A stretch of DNA of 64,000 nucleotides from an uncultured Lachnospiraceae bacterium (GCA_910587935.1 CAJUNP010000002.1:82823-146822), one strand, 5' to 3'. Shown: positions 43,797 through 53,192, counted from the stretch's first letter. Made by a program: numbers and translations. The notes: generated from the sequence alone by a model not told the origin.

Positions 43797-45197
43797 ATGA
43801 AATTTTTTAAAAATTCTTCCCTATACAAAAAAACGGATTCCTTTTTATCTTCTCAGTTTTCCAGCCCTATGTTTTCCCACAGGGAAATTTTTAATATGCT
43901 TTCTCCCTTAATTCTGGATATGTTTTTTATTAATGCCATTAATATGCTGACTACATCCATGATCAGTTCTTCAAGTCAAGAATCCGTGGCAGCGGTAAGT
44001 ATGATTAATCCGATCACGACGCTGGTACTCTGCCTGTTAAACGCAATTGCTGCCGGCGGAACGGTCGTTGTCGCTCAATATAAAGGCCGCGGAAACAGCA
44101 GTAAAATTAACGAAGCTTCCGGCCACACTCTTTTTATAACCATTGGTTTATCATTTGTAATCTGCGCTCTGCTTATCATTTTCGCTTCTCCCGTGGTGCG
44201 CTTTCTTTACGGAAATGCGGAAGCCCTGGTTGTGCAGAAGTCTGTCAGCTATCTGTCGGGAGTAAGCGTTTCCCTGATTATATATTCCATATACTCGGCA
44301 ATATTTGCAATTTTCAGGGGACTCGGCGAGACGAAAATCTGCCTGAACCTTACAATTTACATAAATGTATCTTATTTCATTTTAAGCTATCTATTTATTA
44401 ATCTCCTTAAGCTGGATATTCTGGGAACTATTCTGGCGTTGATTATTGCCAGAACCCTTGGTTCCGCCGTTTCCATATATCATCTGTTTATGAAAAAGAA
44501 ACGGCTTATTTACCTGAAAATCCGCGATATTTTTCAGTTTAACGCCGCAATTTTCCATTCCATGCTTAAAATCAGTATTCCTTTTGGTTCCGAACAGTTA
44601 TTTTTCTATGGCGGTTCTATCTTAGTGCAAAAATACATGGTAGAACTGGGAACTGCCAGCATTGCAGCCAACGCCGTGGGCACCGCCCTTTTCAGTCTCT
44701 CTTTTGCCGCTCCTTTTGCCGTAGGGAACCTGGCTACCACGGTTATCGGCCAATGTGTCGGTGGAGACAGGCGCGACCTGGCAAGATGGTACGGCAAAAA
44801 GTTGATTTATTTAAGCACGGCGCTGCTGCTTGTATCACTTGCGGTTTTTATTCCCTTAATGCCATGGCTGCTTGGCTTTTTCAATCCTGACCCGGATACC
44901 GTTCCTTTGATTATGCGGTTAATGTGGATCGGCATGATCCCCATGCCCTTTTTCTGGCCCATGTCAAATGTAATGCCTTATACTCTTCGTTCCGCAGGAG
45001 ATGCCGCCTATTCTTCCGTGGTGTCCTTAATAACCATGTGGCTGATCCGTGTAGGCGCCGGCTATGTAGCTGCAGTTCCCATGGGCTTTGGAGTGGAAGG
45101 CGTATGGGTATGTATGTCTTTGGAGTGGGTACTTCGCACCATTCTGTTCTGGCTGCGCTTCAAGGGCAATGCATGGCTTAGCAAGCATACTATTTAA
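43797..45197 (+). CDS. MATE family efflux transporter
   Basis: 466 residues with twelve predicted membrane helices in two related halves, the layout of multidrug and toxin extrusion antiporters. Recognisable segments are VAAVSMINPITTLVLCLLNAIAAGGTVVVAQYKGRG in the first half and AANAVGTALFSLSFAAPFAVGNLATTVIGQCVGG in the second. Transport is driven by Na+ or H+; the substrate cannot be read. It stands between the pfl structural genes and the activase gene, but has its own promoter. AAAGGATG precedes the start. Confidence 0.9.
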   Translation: MKFFKNSSLYKKTDSFLSSQFSSPMFSHREIFNMLSPLILDMFFINAINMLTTSMISSSSQESVAAVSMINPITTLVLCLLNAIAAGGTVVVAQYKGRGNSSKINEASGHTLFITIGLSFVICALLIIFASPVVRFLYGNAEALVVQKSVSYLSGVSVSLIIYSIYSAIFAIFRGLGETKICLNLTIYINVSYFILSYLFINLLKLDILGTILALIIARTLGSAVSIYHLFMKKKRLIYLKIRDIFQFNAAIFHSMLKISIPFGSEQLFFYGGSILVQKYMVELGTASIAANAVGTALFSLSFAAPFAVGNLATTVIGQCVGGDRRDLARWYGKKLIYLSTALLLVSLAVFIPLMPWLLGFFNPDPDTVPLIMRLMWIGMIPMPFFWPMSNVMPYTLRSAGDAAYSSVVSLITMWLIRVGAGYVAAVPMGFGVEGVWVCMSLEWVLRTILFWLRFKGNAWLSKHTI

Positions 45198-45241
45198 TAT
45201 ATATTGTTACGGTAATCAGCGCCGGATTATTTTCAAAAATA

Positions 45242-45270
45242 TTGTTTTTATATAGAAAAAGAGATATACT
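45242..45270 (+). promoter_or_regulatory. Promoter of pflA
   Basis: TTGTTT (45242-45247), 17 bases, TATACT (45265-45270). Just downstream, ACGGAAAA/TTTTCCGT (45280-45300) forms an 8-bp hairpin at the very start of the transcript. Confidence 0.5.
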
Positions 45271-45330
45271 ATACCGTGTACGGAAAACTGTTTTTTCCGT
45301 TTCTCATTAAACAAGAAAGGATAACATATT

Positions 45331-46080
45331 ATGCAGGGAAGAATTCACTCACTGGAAAGTTTTGGAACCGTTGACGGCCCAGGCGTAAGATATGTAGTAT
45401 TTGTTCAGGGCTGTCCCATGCGCTGTGCTTACTGTCATAATCCCGATACCTGGGCTATGACCGGCGGCACCATGATGGAACCGTCTTATATTATCGAACA
45501 ATATGAAAGGAACAAAGGCTTTTATAACGGAGGCGGTCTTACCGTTACCGGAGGCGAACCTTTAATGCAGGTAGATTTTTTAATTGACCTGTTTACCCTT
45601 GCCAAAGAAAAAGGGATCCATACTTGTATCGATTCATCCGGGATTGCTTTTAAACCCGGCAATACGGAATTTATTGCCAAGCTGGACCGTCTGATGAAGC
45701 TGACCGATCTGGTTATGCTGGACATTAAGCATATCAACCCCGATAAGCACAAGGAACTTACCAGTCAGCCCAATGATGGTATTCTCGCATTTTGCTCTTA
45801 TTTAAACGACAGAAACGTGGATATGTGGATTCGCCATGTAGTCGTTCCCGGAATTACGGACGACGAAAAATACCTCTTTGAGCTTGGTTATTTTATCGGA
45901 CAGTTCCAAAACTTAAAAGCGCTGGATGTACTGCCGTACCATACAATGGGGGAGGCAAAATATGAAAAACTGGGAATTGATTACAAGCTAAAGGGCGTTC
46001 CGGCTATGGACAAGGAAAAGGTAGTTGAGAAAAAGCAAATAATTGTACAGGGCATTAAAAAACGCCGCAGTGAGATGTAA
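45331..46080 (+). CDS. pflA: Pyruvate formate-lyase activating enzyme (radical SAM)
   Basis: 249 residues. The radical SAM cluster motif is at Cys28-x3-Cys32-x2-Cys35 (GCPMRCAYCHNPDTW), followed by the SAM-binding LTVTGGEPLMQ. It uses SAM and a [4Fe-4S] cluster to abstract hydrogen from the glycine of PFL; here the target would be Gly56 of the separate radical subunit. Length is typical. GAAAGGA precedes the start. It lies in the same locus as the split PFL but is transcribed on its own. Confidence 0.93.
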   Translation: MQGRIHSLESFGTVDGPGVRYVVFVQGCPMRCAYCHNPDTWAMTGGTMMEPSYIIEQYERNKGFYNGGGLTVTGGEPLMQVDFLIDLFTLAKEKGIHTCIDSSGIAFKPGNTEFIAKLDRLMKLTDLVMLDIKHINPDKHKELTSQPNDGILAFCSYLNDRNVDMWIRHVVVPGITDDEKYLFELGYFIGQFQNLKALDVLPYHTMGEAKYEKLGIDYKLKGVPAMDKEKVVEKKQIIVQGIKKRRSEM

Positions 46081-46176
46081 AAAACTCTTGTATTCAGTTG
46101 GAAATTATATTAGAATAAGACTGTAATTGATGATTTTTTATCAATCATAACCGGATTATTGAAGGAGGATATTGTT

Positions 46177-46347
46177 ATGGCATACGTAATCAGTGACGCT
46201 TGTGTAGCTTGTGGCGCATGCGAGGCTCAGTGCCCTGTTGGCGCTATCAGTATGGGGGACGGCAAATTTGAAATTGATGCCGACAAATGTATTGATTGTG
46301 GTTCTTGCGCAGGACAGTGCCCCACCGGCGCTATTTCTGAAGGCTGA
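46177..46347 (+). CDS. 2[4Fe-4S] ferredoxin
   Basis: 56 residues of clostridial type: two C-x2-C-x2-C-x3-C-P cluster motifs (CVACGACEAQCP and CIDCGSCAGQCP). It is a low-potential electron carrier for pyruvate, hydrogenase and radical SAM chemistry; being next to pflA it could supply electrons to the activase, which is inference. The ATG at 46177 has GGAGG eight bases upstream. Confidence 0.95.
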   Translation: MAYVISDACVACGACEAQCPVGAISMGDGKFEIDADKCIDCGSCAGQCPTGAISEG

Positions 46348-46383
46348 CCAGCGATAAACAGGCAATAGTGAATATGCAAAGCG

Positions 46384-46411
46384 AAAGGCATTCAAAAAAA
46401 TGAATGCCTTT
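46384..46411. terminator. Bidirectional terminator between ferredoxin and MerR genes
   Basis: 10-bp perfect stem AAAGGCATTC/GAATGCCTTT with an eight-base A-rich loop, then TTTCTTTTC on the plus strand. The TGA of the convergent MerR-type gene (46392-46394) lies inside the left arm, so the two transcripts share this element. Confidence 0.75.
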
Positions 46412-47000
46412 TTCTTTTCTCTTTCTTGTCCTTCTTTTCTTCTTTTTTTACTGTGAGTCCTCGTTTGCTTCTCTGTCTTAAAAGCTCGTCCAACTTCTGG
46501 TAATACTCATCCTGCCTCTTTCCTCTTTCAAGTTCCCTTGCATCTTCCCGCTGTTCCTGCAAACGGAACTGGTAATCCATTTCTTTCACAACACTGTCTC
46601 GTATATCCTGACATAATTCCTGATTATTCTCCCGCAGTGTTTCGGCAATCATCTGCTGTAAAAGCCATTGGAGACGCCTTGCTTTCTCCGCCTTGGTTTC
46701 CTGTTGGTCGGGAAGCACGGCAGGACCAGGCGAAGCGGCGGTCTTTTCCTGAGAATCCGGAATTTCAACAGACAGTTTTCCGTCTTTAAGAATCATACGG
46801 ATTGCTTTCAGCTGTAATCCCTGCTCTTTTAAATCCTTAATTTCTTTAAAACGTTCCACATCCTGCTCAGTATAGTATCGGTGTCCCAGTTCGTTTCTCT
46901 TAATCGGTAACTTTAATTCCTCTTCCCAATAACGAAGTACATGCGACTCCACGTTAACCAGTTTTGCAGCATCTGAAATTAAATAATAATCTTTCACCAT
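46392..47000 (-). CDS. MerR family transcriptional regulator
   Basis: 202 residues. The N-terminal winged helix (YYLISDAAKLVNVESHVLRYWEEELKLPIKRNELGHRYYTEQDVERFKEIKDLKEQGLQLKAIRMIL) is a MerR DNA-binding domain. A disordered Pro/Gln stretch, a helical coiled coil (about 130-180) and a Lys-rich tail follow. No metal-binding Cys is present, so a metal sensor is unlikely. AAGGAGAG sets the start. It lies downstream of dnaB but is separated from it by a terminator. Targets unknown. Confidence 0.85.
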   Translation of the reverse strand: MVKDYYLISDAAKLVNVESHVLRYWEEELKLPIKRNELGHRYYTEQDVERFKEIKDLKEQGLQLKAIRMILKDGKLSVEIPDSQEKTAASPGPAVLPDQQETKAEKARRLQWLLQQMIAETLRENNQELCQDIRDSVVKEMDYQFRLQEQREDARELERGKRQDEYYQKLDELLRQRSKRGLTVKKEEKKDKKEKRKRHSFF

Positions 47001-47017
47001 ACAAATCTCTCCTTATC

Positions 47018-47036
47018 TTTTTTGACATTTTTTGAC
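47018..47036. repeat. Two 10-bp-spaced direct repeats upstream of the MerR gene
   Basis: TTTTTTGAC occurs at 47018-47026 and 47028-47036 on the plus strand, a 10-base period, in the short gap between the dnaB terminator and the MerR-type start codon. It could be an autoregulatory site or simple sequence. Confidence 0.3.
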
Positions 47037-47050
47037 GTTTTTATAATAAA

Positions 47051-47073
47051 AGGACAGGAAATTTTCCTGTCCT
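47051..47073 (-). terminator. Terminator of the dnaB transcript
   Basis: 10-11-bp stem AGGACAGGAAA/TTCCTGTCCT with a tiny loop and TTTTATTATAAAAA on the minus strand, about 40 bases after dnaB. Confidence 0.7.
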
Positions 47074-47111
47074 CTTTTGTAATCGTTACATTATGCATTT
47101 TACAAGTTATC

Positions 47112-48449
47112 TTATCTTTGCAGATTGGCAAATTTCGTATATTTGGGAATCCATGCCAGTTCAATGGTTCCGATCGGACCGTTTCTCTGCTTGGCAATAA
47201 TGATTTCTGCAATATCTTTTCTTTCCGTATCGTGATTGTAATAATCATCCCGGTAAATAAACATAACCACATCCGCATCCTGCTCAATGGCTCCCGATTC
47301 ACGCAGGTCGGAGAGCATGGGCCTGTGATCCGGCCTCTGCTCAACTGCACGGCTTAACTGCGATAAAGCCAGAACCGGTACGCTAAGTTCCCTGGCTATT
47401 GCTTTTAAGGAACGCGATATATCGGAAATTTCCTGCTGCCTGGAATCGCCCCTGCCGCTTCCGCTCATTAACTGTAAATAGTCGATAATAATCATCGAAA
47501 GATTATGCTCCAGTTTATATTTTCTGCATTTGGAACGCAGCTCTGCAATGGAAATTCCGGGTGTATCATCTATAATCAAATTGGACTTGCCGATGATCCC
47601 CGCCGTCTCGATGAGTTTCTCCCACTCGGTATCGTTCAGCTGTCCGGTTCGGATATTCTGGGAGTCTACCTGCGACTCCAGGGCAAATAAACGGTTCACT
47701 AATTGTTCTTTTGACATTTCCAGGGAAAAAATCGCCACAGTCTGATTCTGTTTAAAAGCTACATGCTGCGCTATGTTTAATACAAAAGCAGTTTTACCCA
47801 TGGAAGGCCTTGCCGCTATCAATACAAGATCCGATGGCTGCATGCCCGCCGTCCTGTAATCCAAATCGATAAAACCGGTAGGAATACCAGTAACGACGCC
47901 GCTGTTCCTGGAGGCCTTCTCGATCTTGTCCATGGCATTCATAACTACTTCACGAATCGGAACAAACTCTCCCGTATTCCGGCGCTGTACCAGATCAAAA
48001 ACACGCTTCTCCGTATCTTCTAATATGTATTCCAGGCTCTCTTTTCCGATATAACAGGTATTGGCAATCTCTTCGTTTAATTTGATCAGTCTTCGAAGCG
48101 TCGCTTTTTCTGCTACAATTCCGGCATAATACTTAATGTTGGCGGAAGTGGGCACTGCGGTAACCAGATCTCTGATAAATTCCAGACTGCTGACCTCAGG
48201 AGGAACTTCCTTTTCTTTCAGCCGGTCCTGCAGCGTCACCAAATCTACCGGTTTTCCTTCATTATTCAGTTCCACCATGGCTTCAAACAAGACGCCGTAT
48301 TGCTTGCCGTAAAAGTCGTCTTCCGTAACGATCTCCGAAGCCACCACAATGGCTTCCCGGTCCATAATCATGGAACCGATTACCGATTGTTCCGCCTCCA
48401 CACTATGGGGCAATACTCTTCTTAATAAGGTTTCTTCCGCTGCCGGCAT
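47112..48449 (-). CDS. dnaB: Replicative DNA helicase
   Basis: 445 residues: an N-terminal helical DnaB domain (LPHSVEAEQSVIGSMIMD) and a RecA-like C-terminal domain with Walker A ARPSMGKTAFVL, Walker B MIIIDYLQLMSG and the conserved ALSQLSRAVEQRPDHRPMLSDLRESGAIEQDAD. It is the hexameric helicase at the replication fork. It follows rplI by 22 bases, the common gdpP-rplI-dnaB order of Bacillota. Confidence 0.97.
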   Translation of the reverse strand: MPAAEETLLRRVLPHSVEAEQSVIGSMIMDREAIVVASEIVTEDDFYGKQYGVLFEAMVELNNEGKPVDLVTLQDRLKEKEVPPEVSSLEFIRDLVTAVPTSANIKYYAGIVAEKATLRRLIKLNEEIANTCYIGKESLEYILEDTEKRVFDLVQRRNTGEFVPIREVVMNAMDKIEKASRNSGVVTGIPTGFIDLDYRTAGMQPSDLVLIAARPSMGKTAFVLNIAQHVAFKQNQTVAIFSLEMSKEQLVNRLFALESQVDSQNIRTGQLNDTEWEKLIETAGIIGKSNLIIDDTPGISIAELRSKCRKYKLEHNLSMIIIDYLQLMSGSGRGDSRQQEISDISRSLKAIARELSVPVLALSQLSRAVEQRPDHRPMLSDLRESGAIEQDADVVMFIYRDDYYNHDTERKDIAEIIIAKQRNGPIGTIELAWIPKYTKFANLQR

Positions 48450-48471
48450 GTTCTTTATCCTTTCGTTTCGC

Positions 48472-48918
48472 TTACATCTCCTGAACCTTCACTTTTAAGG
48501 TTCCTGTTACCTTGGGATGAAGCTTTACGGATACGTTGTAAACGCCGAAGCTTTTGATTGCTTCCGGAAGCTGTATTTTCTTTTTATCAATCAGGATACC
48601 TGTCTGTTCTTTTAATTCGGTGGCAATTTCTTTTGAAGATACGGAGCCGAAGGTTCTTCCGCCCTCACCCGCTTTCATTTTGACCAGTACTTCCTTCGTT
48701 CCAAGAAGCGCCGCAAGCTCCTGCGCTTTTTCCAGTTGTTCTTTGGCTATTTTGGCATCGTTGGCTTTCTGAAGTTTTAAATCGTTCAAATTTTTATTAT
48801 TTGCTTCCACACCGATTTTCTTCGGCAAAATATAATTCCGGGCATAGCCGTCGTTTGCTTCAATAATATCGCCTTTTTTACCTAAATTTTTATCGTCCTG
48901 TAATAATATTATTTTCAT
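48472..48918 (-). CDS. rplI: 50S ribosomal protein L9
   Basis: 148 residues: the N-terminal rRNA-binding domain MKIILLQDDKNLGKKGDIIEANDGYARNYILPKKIG, a long connecting helix (about 40-75) and a C-terminal domain (GGRTFGSVSSKEIA). Standard L9, a stalk-base protein of the large subunit. It is 21 bases from gdpP. Confidence 0.97.
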   Translation of the reverse strand: MKIILLQDDKNLGKKGDIIEANDGYARNYILPKKIGVEANNKNLNDLKLQKANDAKIAKEQLEKAQELAALLGTKEVLVKMKAGEGGRTFGSVSSKEIATELKEQTGILIDKKKIQLPEAIKSFGVYNVSVKLHPKVTGTLKVKVQEM

Positions 48919-48939
48919 ATATACACCCTACCTTTCCCG

Positions 48940-50991
48940 CTAAACAGCGCCTTCCTGAATCATCGTATCCAGCGTCTGTTTCACAATTCCGATCGCCTCT
49001 GCAATCGAAGTGCTTTCCAGCTGGGCCCCGGCTGCGTTCATATGACCGCCGCCGCCTAAGCGTTCCATAATGATCTGTACGTTTACTTCGTCAATAGAAC
49101 GGGCGCTGATATAAATTTTACCCTGATACTCCGTCAAAATAAAACTGGCCTTAATTCCCTTAATATTCAGCAGTTCATTGGCTGCCTGCGCTCCCACCAC
49201 CGTAGGGTCATGAATATCTTCATGGGTACAAACGGAAATCGCATAAGCGTTTTTATAAATTTCCGCCTGGCTTACCGCGTCTGCCTTTGTCTTATATTCC
49301 AGCGCGTCTTCCCTGAACAGCTTTCTTACCCTGGTAACGTCCGCTCCGTTTCTTCGCAGAAAAGCCGCCGCCTCAAAGGTCCTGACACCGGCCTTGCCTG
49401 TAAAATTGTTGGTGTCGATAACAATTCCCGAATACATGCAGTCGGCTTCTTCACTGCGTATCTTAATATTGTCGCATATATACTGCAGGATCTCGGAAAC
49501 CATCTCGCATGCGGAAGACGCATAAGGCTCCACATAAGAAAGCGTTGCATTTTCAATTGTATCCGTACCCTGTCTGTGATGGTCCAAAACCACGATGGAT
49601 TTGCAGAATCGCAAAAGATCCGGACATTCGGTGATGGACGGCTTATTCACATCCACAACCACCAGCACCGTATTATTGCCTGCCAGTTCCAAAGCCTGCT
49701 GGCTGTTTATAATCATATCACTGTCATATTCCGGATTACCCCGGAATAAATCTACCACCGGCTGCATCGTATTGTTACATTCATTTAATACTATATGCGC
49801 TTTTCTCTCCAGATTCGTGGCTATACGATAAATTCCGATCGCCGCTCCGAAACTGTCAACATCCGCAAGCCTGTGCCCCATTACAATGACCCTGTCTTTT
49901 GCCGTTATAATCTCCCGGAGCGCATGCGCCTTAACCCTTGCCTTTACACGTGTATTTTTCTCCAGCTGCTGGCTTTTGCCGCCATAATAGGTTATAGACT
50001 CCGGCGTCTTAATCACCGCCTGATCCCCGCCCCGGCCCAGGGCCAGGTCAATCGCATTGCGGGCAAATTCATAATTCTGCGCATAGGTAAGCCCGTCCAA
50101 ACCAATACCGATACTGATTGTAACTGCCATCTCGTTCCCGATGCTGACTGTTTTTACATCTTCCAGCAAATCAAACTTACACTCCTGAAGCTGTGCAATG
50201 GTCTTCTTACGAAGCACCACCAGATATTTATCCTTTTCCAGCTTCTTGGCTATTCCGTCCAGAGCCGAGATATATTTGTTCACTTTCCGGTCGATCAGCG
50301 CAATCAGCAAAGACCGCCGTACTTCTTCCACGCTTTCCAGCGCTTCTTCATAATTATCAAGGTATAAAAGCCCAACTGCAAGACTCTGGTCATCCACCTC
50401 CTGCAAAGCAATATGAAGGGCTGTCTCGTCAAACAGATACAGAGCGATCAGATAGCCATTATAATTCCCGGCCTCTATAATATCACTGTTCTCCGCCATT
50501 TCTTTCAGGGAAATCATCTTAAATCTTGCAACATAATCTCTCTGCTCATACTGCAGGGAATATTCCACCTGCTCCGCATCCACTTCCCCCGGAAGCTTGT
50601 CCCTTGTCATAGATGGAAACAGAGCCGTGATAGACTTATTAAATCCATTCTCCTTATGTATAACTTTTTCAAAAGCCTGATTACTCCATATCACCTTGCC
50701 CGAATCGTCAAGCAGCGCATGGGGCAGCTCCAGATCCCGCAGCAGGCGCTTTTGTATCTGGCCATACTGGGTCGCAAAACTAATCAGCTCATTCATTATC
50801 AGCGGTTTATTATAAAACATTGCCGACAACACTACCGCAAAATAGAAAATGGTAAAACAGGCCAGTAAAAGTCCCGCTCTGTAATCAATAAACATAACAG
50901 CCAGATTTATTACGGCCAGCAGTGCACCGAGATAAACCGTAAATTGAAGATAAGTCTTCATCCTGCCCTTTAACTTAATATGTTTTTTCAT
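48940..50991 (-). CDS. gdpP: Cyclic-di-AMP phosphodiesterase (GdpP)
   Basis: About 683 residues: two N-terminal membrane helices (TYLQFTVYLGALLAVINLAVMFI and GLLLACFTIFYFAVVLSAMF), a degenerate PAS domain, a degenerate GGDEF domain and a C-terminal DHH/DHHA1 phosphodiesterase with VMGHRLADVDSFGAA, VVVDVNK, VVLDHHRQGTD and GGGGHMNAAGAQ. It hydrolyses c-di-AMP to pApA and so controls osmolyte and wall homeostasis. The ATG at 50991 has GAGGT five bases upstream; two other in-frame starts lie up to 21 bases earlier. Confidence 0.93.
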   Translation of the reverse strand: MKKHIKLKGRMKTYLQFTVYLGALLAVINLAVMFIDYRAGLLLACFTIFYFAVVLSAMFYNKPLIMNELISFATQYGQIQKRLLRDLELPHALLDDSGKVIWSNQAFEKVIHKENGFNKSITALFPSMTRDKLPGEVDAEQVEYSLQYEQRDYVARFKMISLKEMAENSDIIEAGNYNGYLIALYLFDETALHIALQEVDDQSLAVGLLYLDNYEEALESVEEVRRSLLIALIDRKVNKYISALDGIAKKLEKDKYLVVLRKKTIAQLQECKFDLLEDVKTVSIGNEMAVTISIGIGLDGLTYAQNYEFARNAIDLALGRGGDQAVIKTPESITYYGGKSQQLEKNTRVKARVKAHALREIITAKDRVIVMGHRLADVDSFGAAIGIYRIATNLERKAHIVLNECNNTMQPVVDLFRGNPEYDSDMIINSQQALELAGNNTVLVVVDVNKPSITECPDLLRFCKSIVVLDHHRQGTDTIENATLSYVEPYASSACEMVSEILQYICDNIKIRSEEADCMYSGIVIDTNNFTGKAGVRTFEAAAFLRRNGADVTRVRKLFREDALEYKTKADAVSQAEIYKNAYAISVCTHEDIHDPTVVGAQAANELLNIKGIKASFILTEYQGKIYISARSIDEVNVQIIMERLGGGGHMNAAGAQLESTSIAEAIGIVKQTLDTMIQEGAV

Positions 50992-51111
50992 TTGGTACCT
51001 CATTAACCCCACAGTTCATACTTAAAAACTTTATTGCTTATTATAGCATTTTTTATCTGAATGTGCTATATGATTATGCATAAGTTCAAAAAATACTTCT
51101 TCTAATATCTA

Positions 51112-52830
51112 CTATTTTCCCAATAAATCGTCAGAAAAGAACAGTTTCCGATAGCGCTTCACGCACGCCTCGATCTCCTGCCGCCTGGGTCTTGCAAGCG
51201 AACTTTTCACCTGCCCCTTATCGAAAAGACTTTCAAGTCCCTTCTCATCTAACTGCTTTTCCATAGCTTCCGCTAACTCCTGCATAGTTTTGCGGCCATC
51301 CATAACATGCAGTTCCAAATACCGCAGAATACATGCCAGCGCTGCCGTCTGTTCCGGGTCTTTCAGCTGTTCCAGATAACGAAGTTCCACCGTATCCTTT
51401 GCAAGAGATAACTCGCTGGTGCCAAATGCCTTCCACTTCAAACGTTCTTCCTTTTTTAACGCCGCATTGGGCCGGGGACTCCTTTTCTGTGACGGCATGG
51501 CAAGCTTTTCCTTACGTTCCTGACGAATCGGGAAATTTTGTGCAGCCTTGCGCGCTTTTTCCGTGATATCCAGAGGTTCATATTCTTTCATCTGAATAAT
51601 CGTATCCGCCACATGAAAATAGGAACCCGAACTGCCCGCCACAATAACGGAAGAAACGCCCCACTCCCGGTACAGTTCTCTGACTCTGTCAATAAAAGGC
51701 GTGATTGGTTCCTCTTTTGCCGCAATCACCTGCTGCATCAGTTCATCCCGTACCATAAAATTGGTAGCCGAAGTGTCCTCATCAATCAGAAGGAGACTGC
51801 TGCCGCTTTCCACCGCCTCAATCAAATTGGCCGCCTGTGAAGTACTCCCGCTTGCATCTTCCGTTGAAAAGTGCACGGTGTCTTTTCTGCCAGGAAGGTC
51901 CTTAATAAAGGGGGATATATCCACATTCCGGATGCTGCGTCCGTCTTCGGCCCGAAGTTTTACCCCGCTGCCTTCTGTAATAACAAGTTCTCTTCCATCT
52001 CCGGAAATATGGTTATAAACACCGTTCTGCAAAGCCTGCAGCAAGGTAGATTTACCGTGAAATCCGCCGCCTACGAAAAGCGTTATTCCCTTTCTGATTC
52101 CCATTCCCGTAACGGTTCCTCTGTTTGGAAGAGAAAATGTTATTTCCAGAGATTCGGGAGATACGAAAGGAACGGCGTCTTTCAAGGGTTTCTCCGATAT
52201 TCCGCTTTCTCTGGGAAGTATGGAGCCGTTGGCGATAAAAGCGCACAATCCGGATTGTGCAAGCCGGCTGCGTATATATTGTTGATCCTCGCAAAGTTCA
52301 ATGGCGTCCTTTAATGCCCTTTGATCTATATTCTTATAGAATAGACTTTTTCTGACGCAGCCCGGCAGTATTTCAAACAACATCTTTATAAGCTCTCCTG
52401 CCTGAATAGTCCTTCCCCGGGCCGGAAATCCCGCCTCAAAACGCACAACCAGTTCCCTTTCATTCAATCTGCAGGCAGTGCGCTCCAAAATCTGCGCTCC
52501 CGGACGAGAAACGGTAAGCAGGCCGCTTTTGCCCGATCCCTTTGCCTGAAAGCTGCAAGGTGCAATCTGTCCGGCAAAAAGTCTTGTCAAATGATCCTGC
52601 AGCGTAATTCTCTTTTCTCTTGTATCGGAAAACTCACCGGGAAAACCCGACCTGGCAGACGCGATGTGAACAGACAGACGGGAGGGCGCTGCAAAAGGAT
52701 CTCCCTGCACGTGGTCTATAGACAAATAATAATCCTGAAAATCATACTGCCCCTGCAGTTCCTTATAAGCGGGATAACCTTTATGGTCAATTTCCCGCAG
52801 TTTATTTTTTAAATCGTTGCAAGTTTTCAT
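51112..52830 (-). CDS. ABC-class P-loop ATPase (COG3044/PF09818 type)
   Basis: 572 residues matching the predicted ABC-class ATPase family. Features are a P-loop-like GGGFHGKSTLLQALQNGVYNH in the middle of the protein, an unusual Walker B LLLIDEDTSATNFMVRD and a C-terminal helical region. No membrane segment. Family members are widespread in Clostridia, but their biological role is not established to my knowledge. It starts 28 bases after the rpsR-side terminator, with GGAAGG upstream, so it has a separate transcript or relies on readthrough. Confidence 0.85.
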   Translation of the reverse strand: MKTCNDLKNKLREIDHKGYPAYKELQGQYDFQDYYLSIDHVQGDPFAAPSRLSVHIASARSGFPGEFSDTREKRITLQDHLTRLFAGQIAPCSFQAKGSGKSGLLTVSRPGAQILERTACRLNERELVVRFEAGFPARGRTIQAGELIKMLFEILPGCVRKSLFYKNIDQRALKDAIELCEDQQYIRSRLAQSGLCAFIANGSILPRESGISEKPLKDAVPFVSPESLEITFSLPNRGTVTGMGIRKGITLFVGGGFHGKSTLLQALQNGVYNHISGDGRELVITEGSGVKLRAEDGRSIRNVDISPFIKDLPGRKDTVHFSTEDASGSTSQAANLIEAVESGSSLLLIDEDTSATNFMVRDELMQQVIAAKEEPITPFIDRVRELYREWGVSSVIVAGSSGSYFHVADTIIQMKEYEPLDITEKARKAAQNFPIRQERKEKLAMPSQKRSPRPNAALKKEERLKWKAFGTSELSLAKDTVELRYLEQLKDPEQTAALACILRYLELHVMDGRKTMQELAEAMEKQLDEKGLESLFDKGQVKSSLARPRRQEIEACVKRYRKLFFSDDLLGK

Positions 52831-52857
52831 TTATACCCATCCTTCCAAATTGAAAAA

Positions 52858-52889
52858 AAGACCAACTACCCATTCGGATACTTGGTCTT
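52858..52889 (-). terminator. Terminator of the rpsF-ssb-rpsR operon
   Basis: 8-bp stem AAGACCAA/TTGGTCTT with a 16-base loop and TTTTTTT on the minus strand, about 10 bases after rpsR. Confidence 0.75.
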
Positions 52890-52899
52890 GTTCTCTGAC

Positions 52900-53163
52900 T
52901 TAGTCCATTACGTAAGGCATCAGTGCAATGTGACGGGCACGTTTAATTGCAACGGTAAGCGCTCTCTGATGTTTTGCACAGTTACCGGTAATTCTTCTGG
53001 GAAGAATCTTACCTCTCTCTGATACGTATCTTTTTAATTTGTTAACATCCTTGTAATCAATCACGTTGTCTTTGCCGCAGAATACACAAACTTTTTTTCT
53101 TCTGCGCATTCCGCCTTTTCTTCTCATTGGAGAATCGGACTTGTCTGTTTTATTGTAAGCCAT
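52900..53163 (-). CDS. rpsR: 30S ribosomal protein S18
   Basis: 87 residues. The N-terminal basic stretch is followed by KVCVFCGKDNVIDYKDVNKLKRYVSERGKILPRRITGNCAKHQRALTVAIKRARHIALMPYV, the full S18 core with a C-x2-C pair and a Cys before KHQR, so it is the zinc-binding (C+) form. It binds 16S rRNA with S6. Last gene of rpsF-ssb-rpsR. Confidence 0.97.
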   Translation of the reverse strand: MAYNKTDKSDSPMRRKGGMRRRKKVCVFCGKDNVIDYKDVNKLKRYVSERGKILPRRITGNCAKHQRALTVAIKRARHIALMPYVMD

Positions 53164-53192
53164 AATAAATGCCTCCTGTCTGATAAAATCAA

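Noticed and set aside
47022..47047. Plus-strand TTGACA/TATAAT pair upstream of the MerR gene
   Set aside because: The spacing is only 14 bases and no plus-strand gene follows, so it is probably chance in T-rich sequence.
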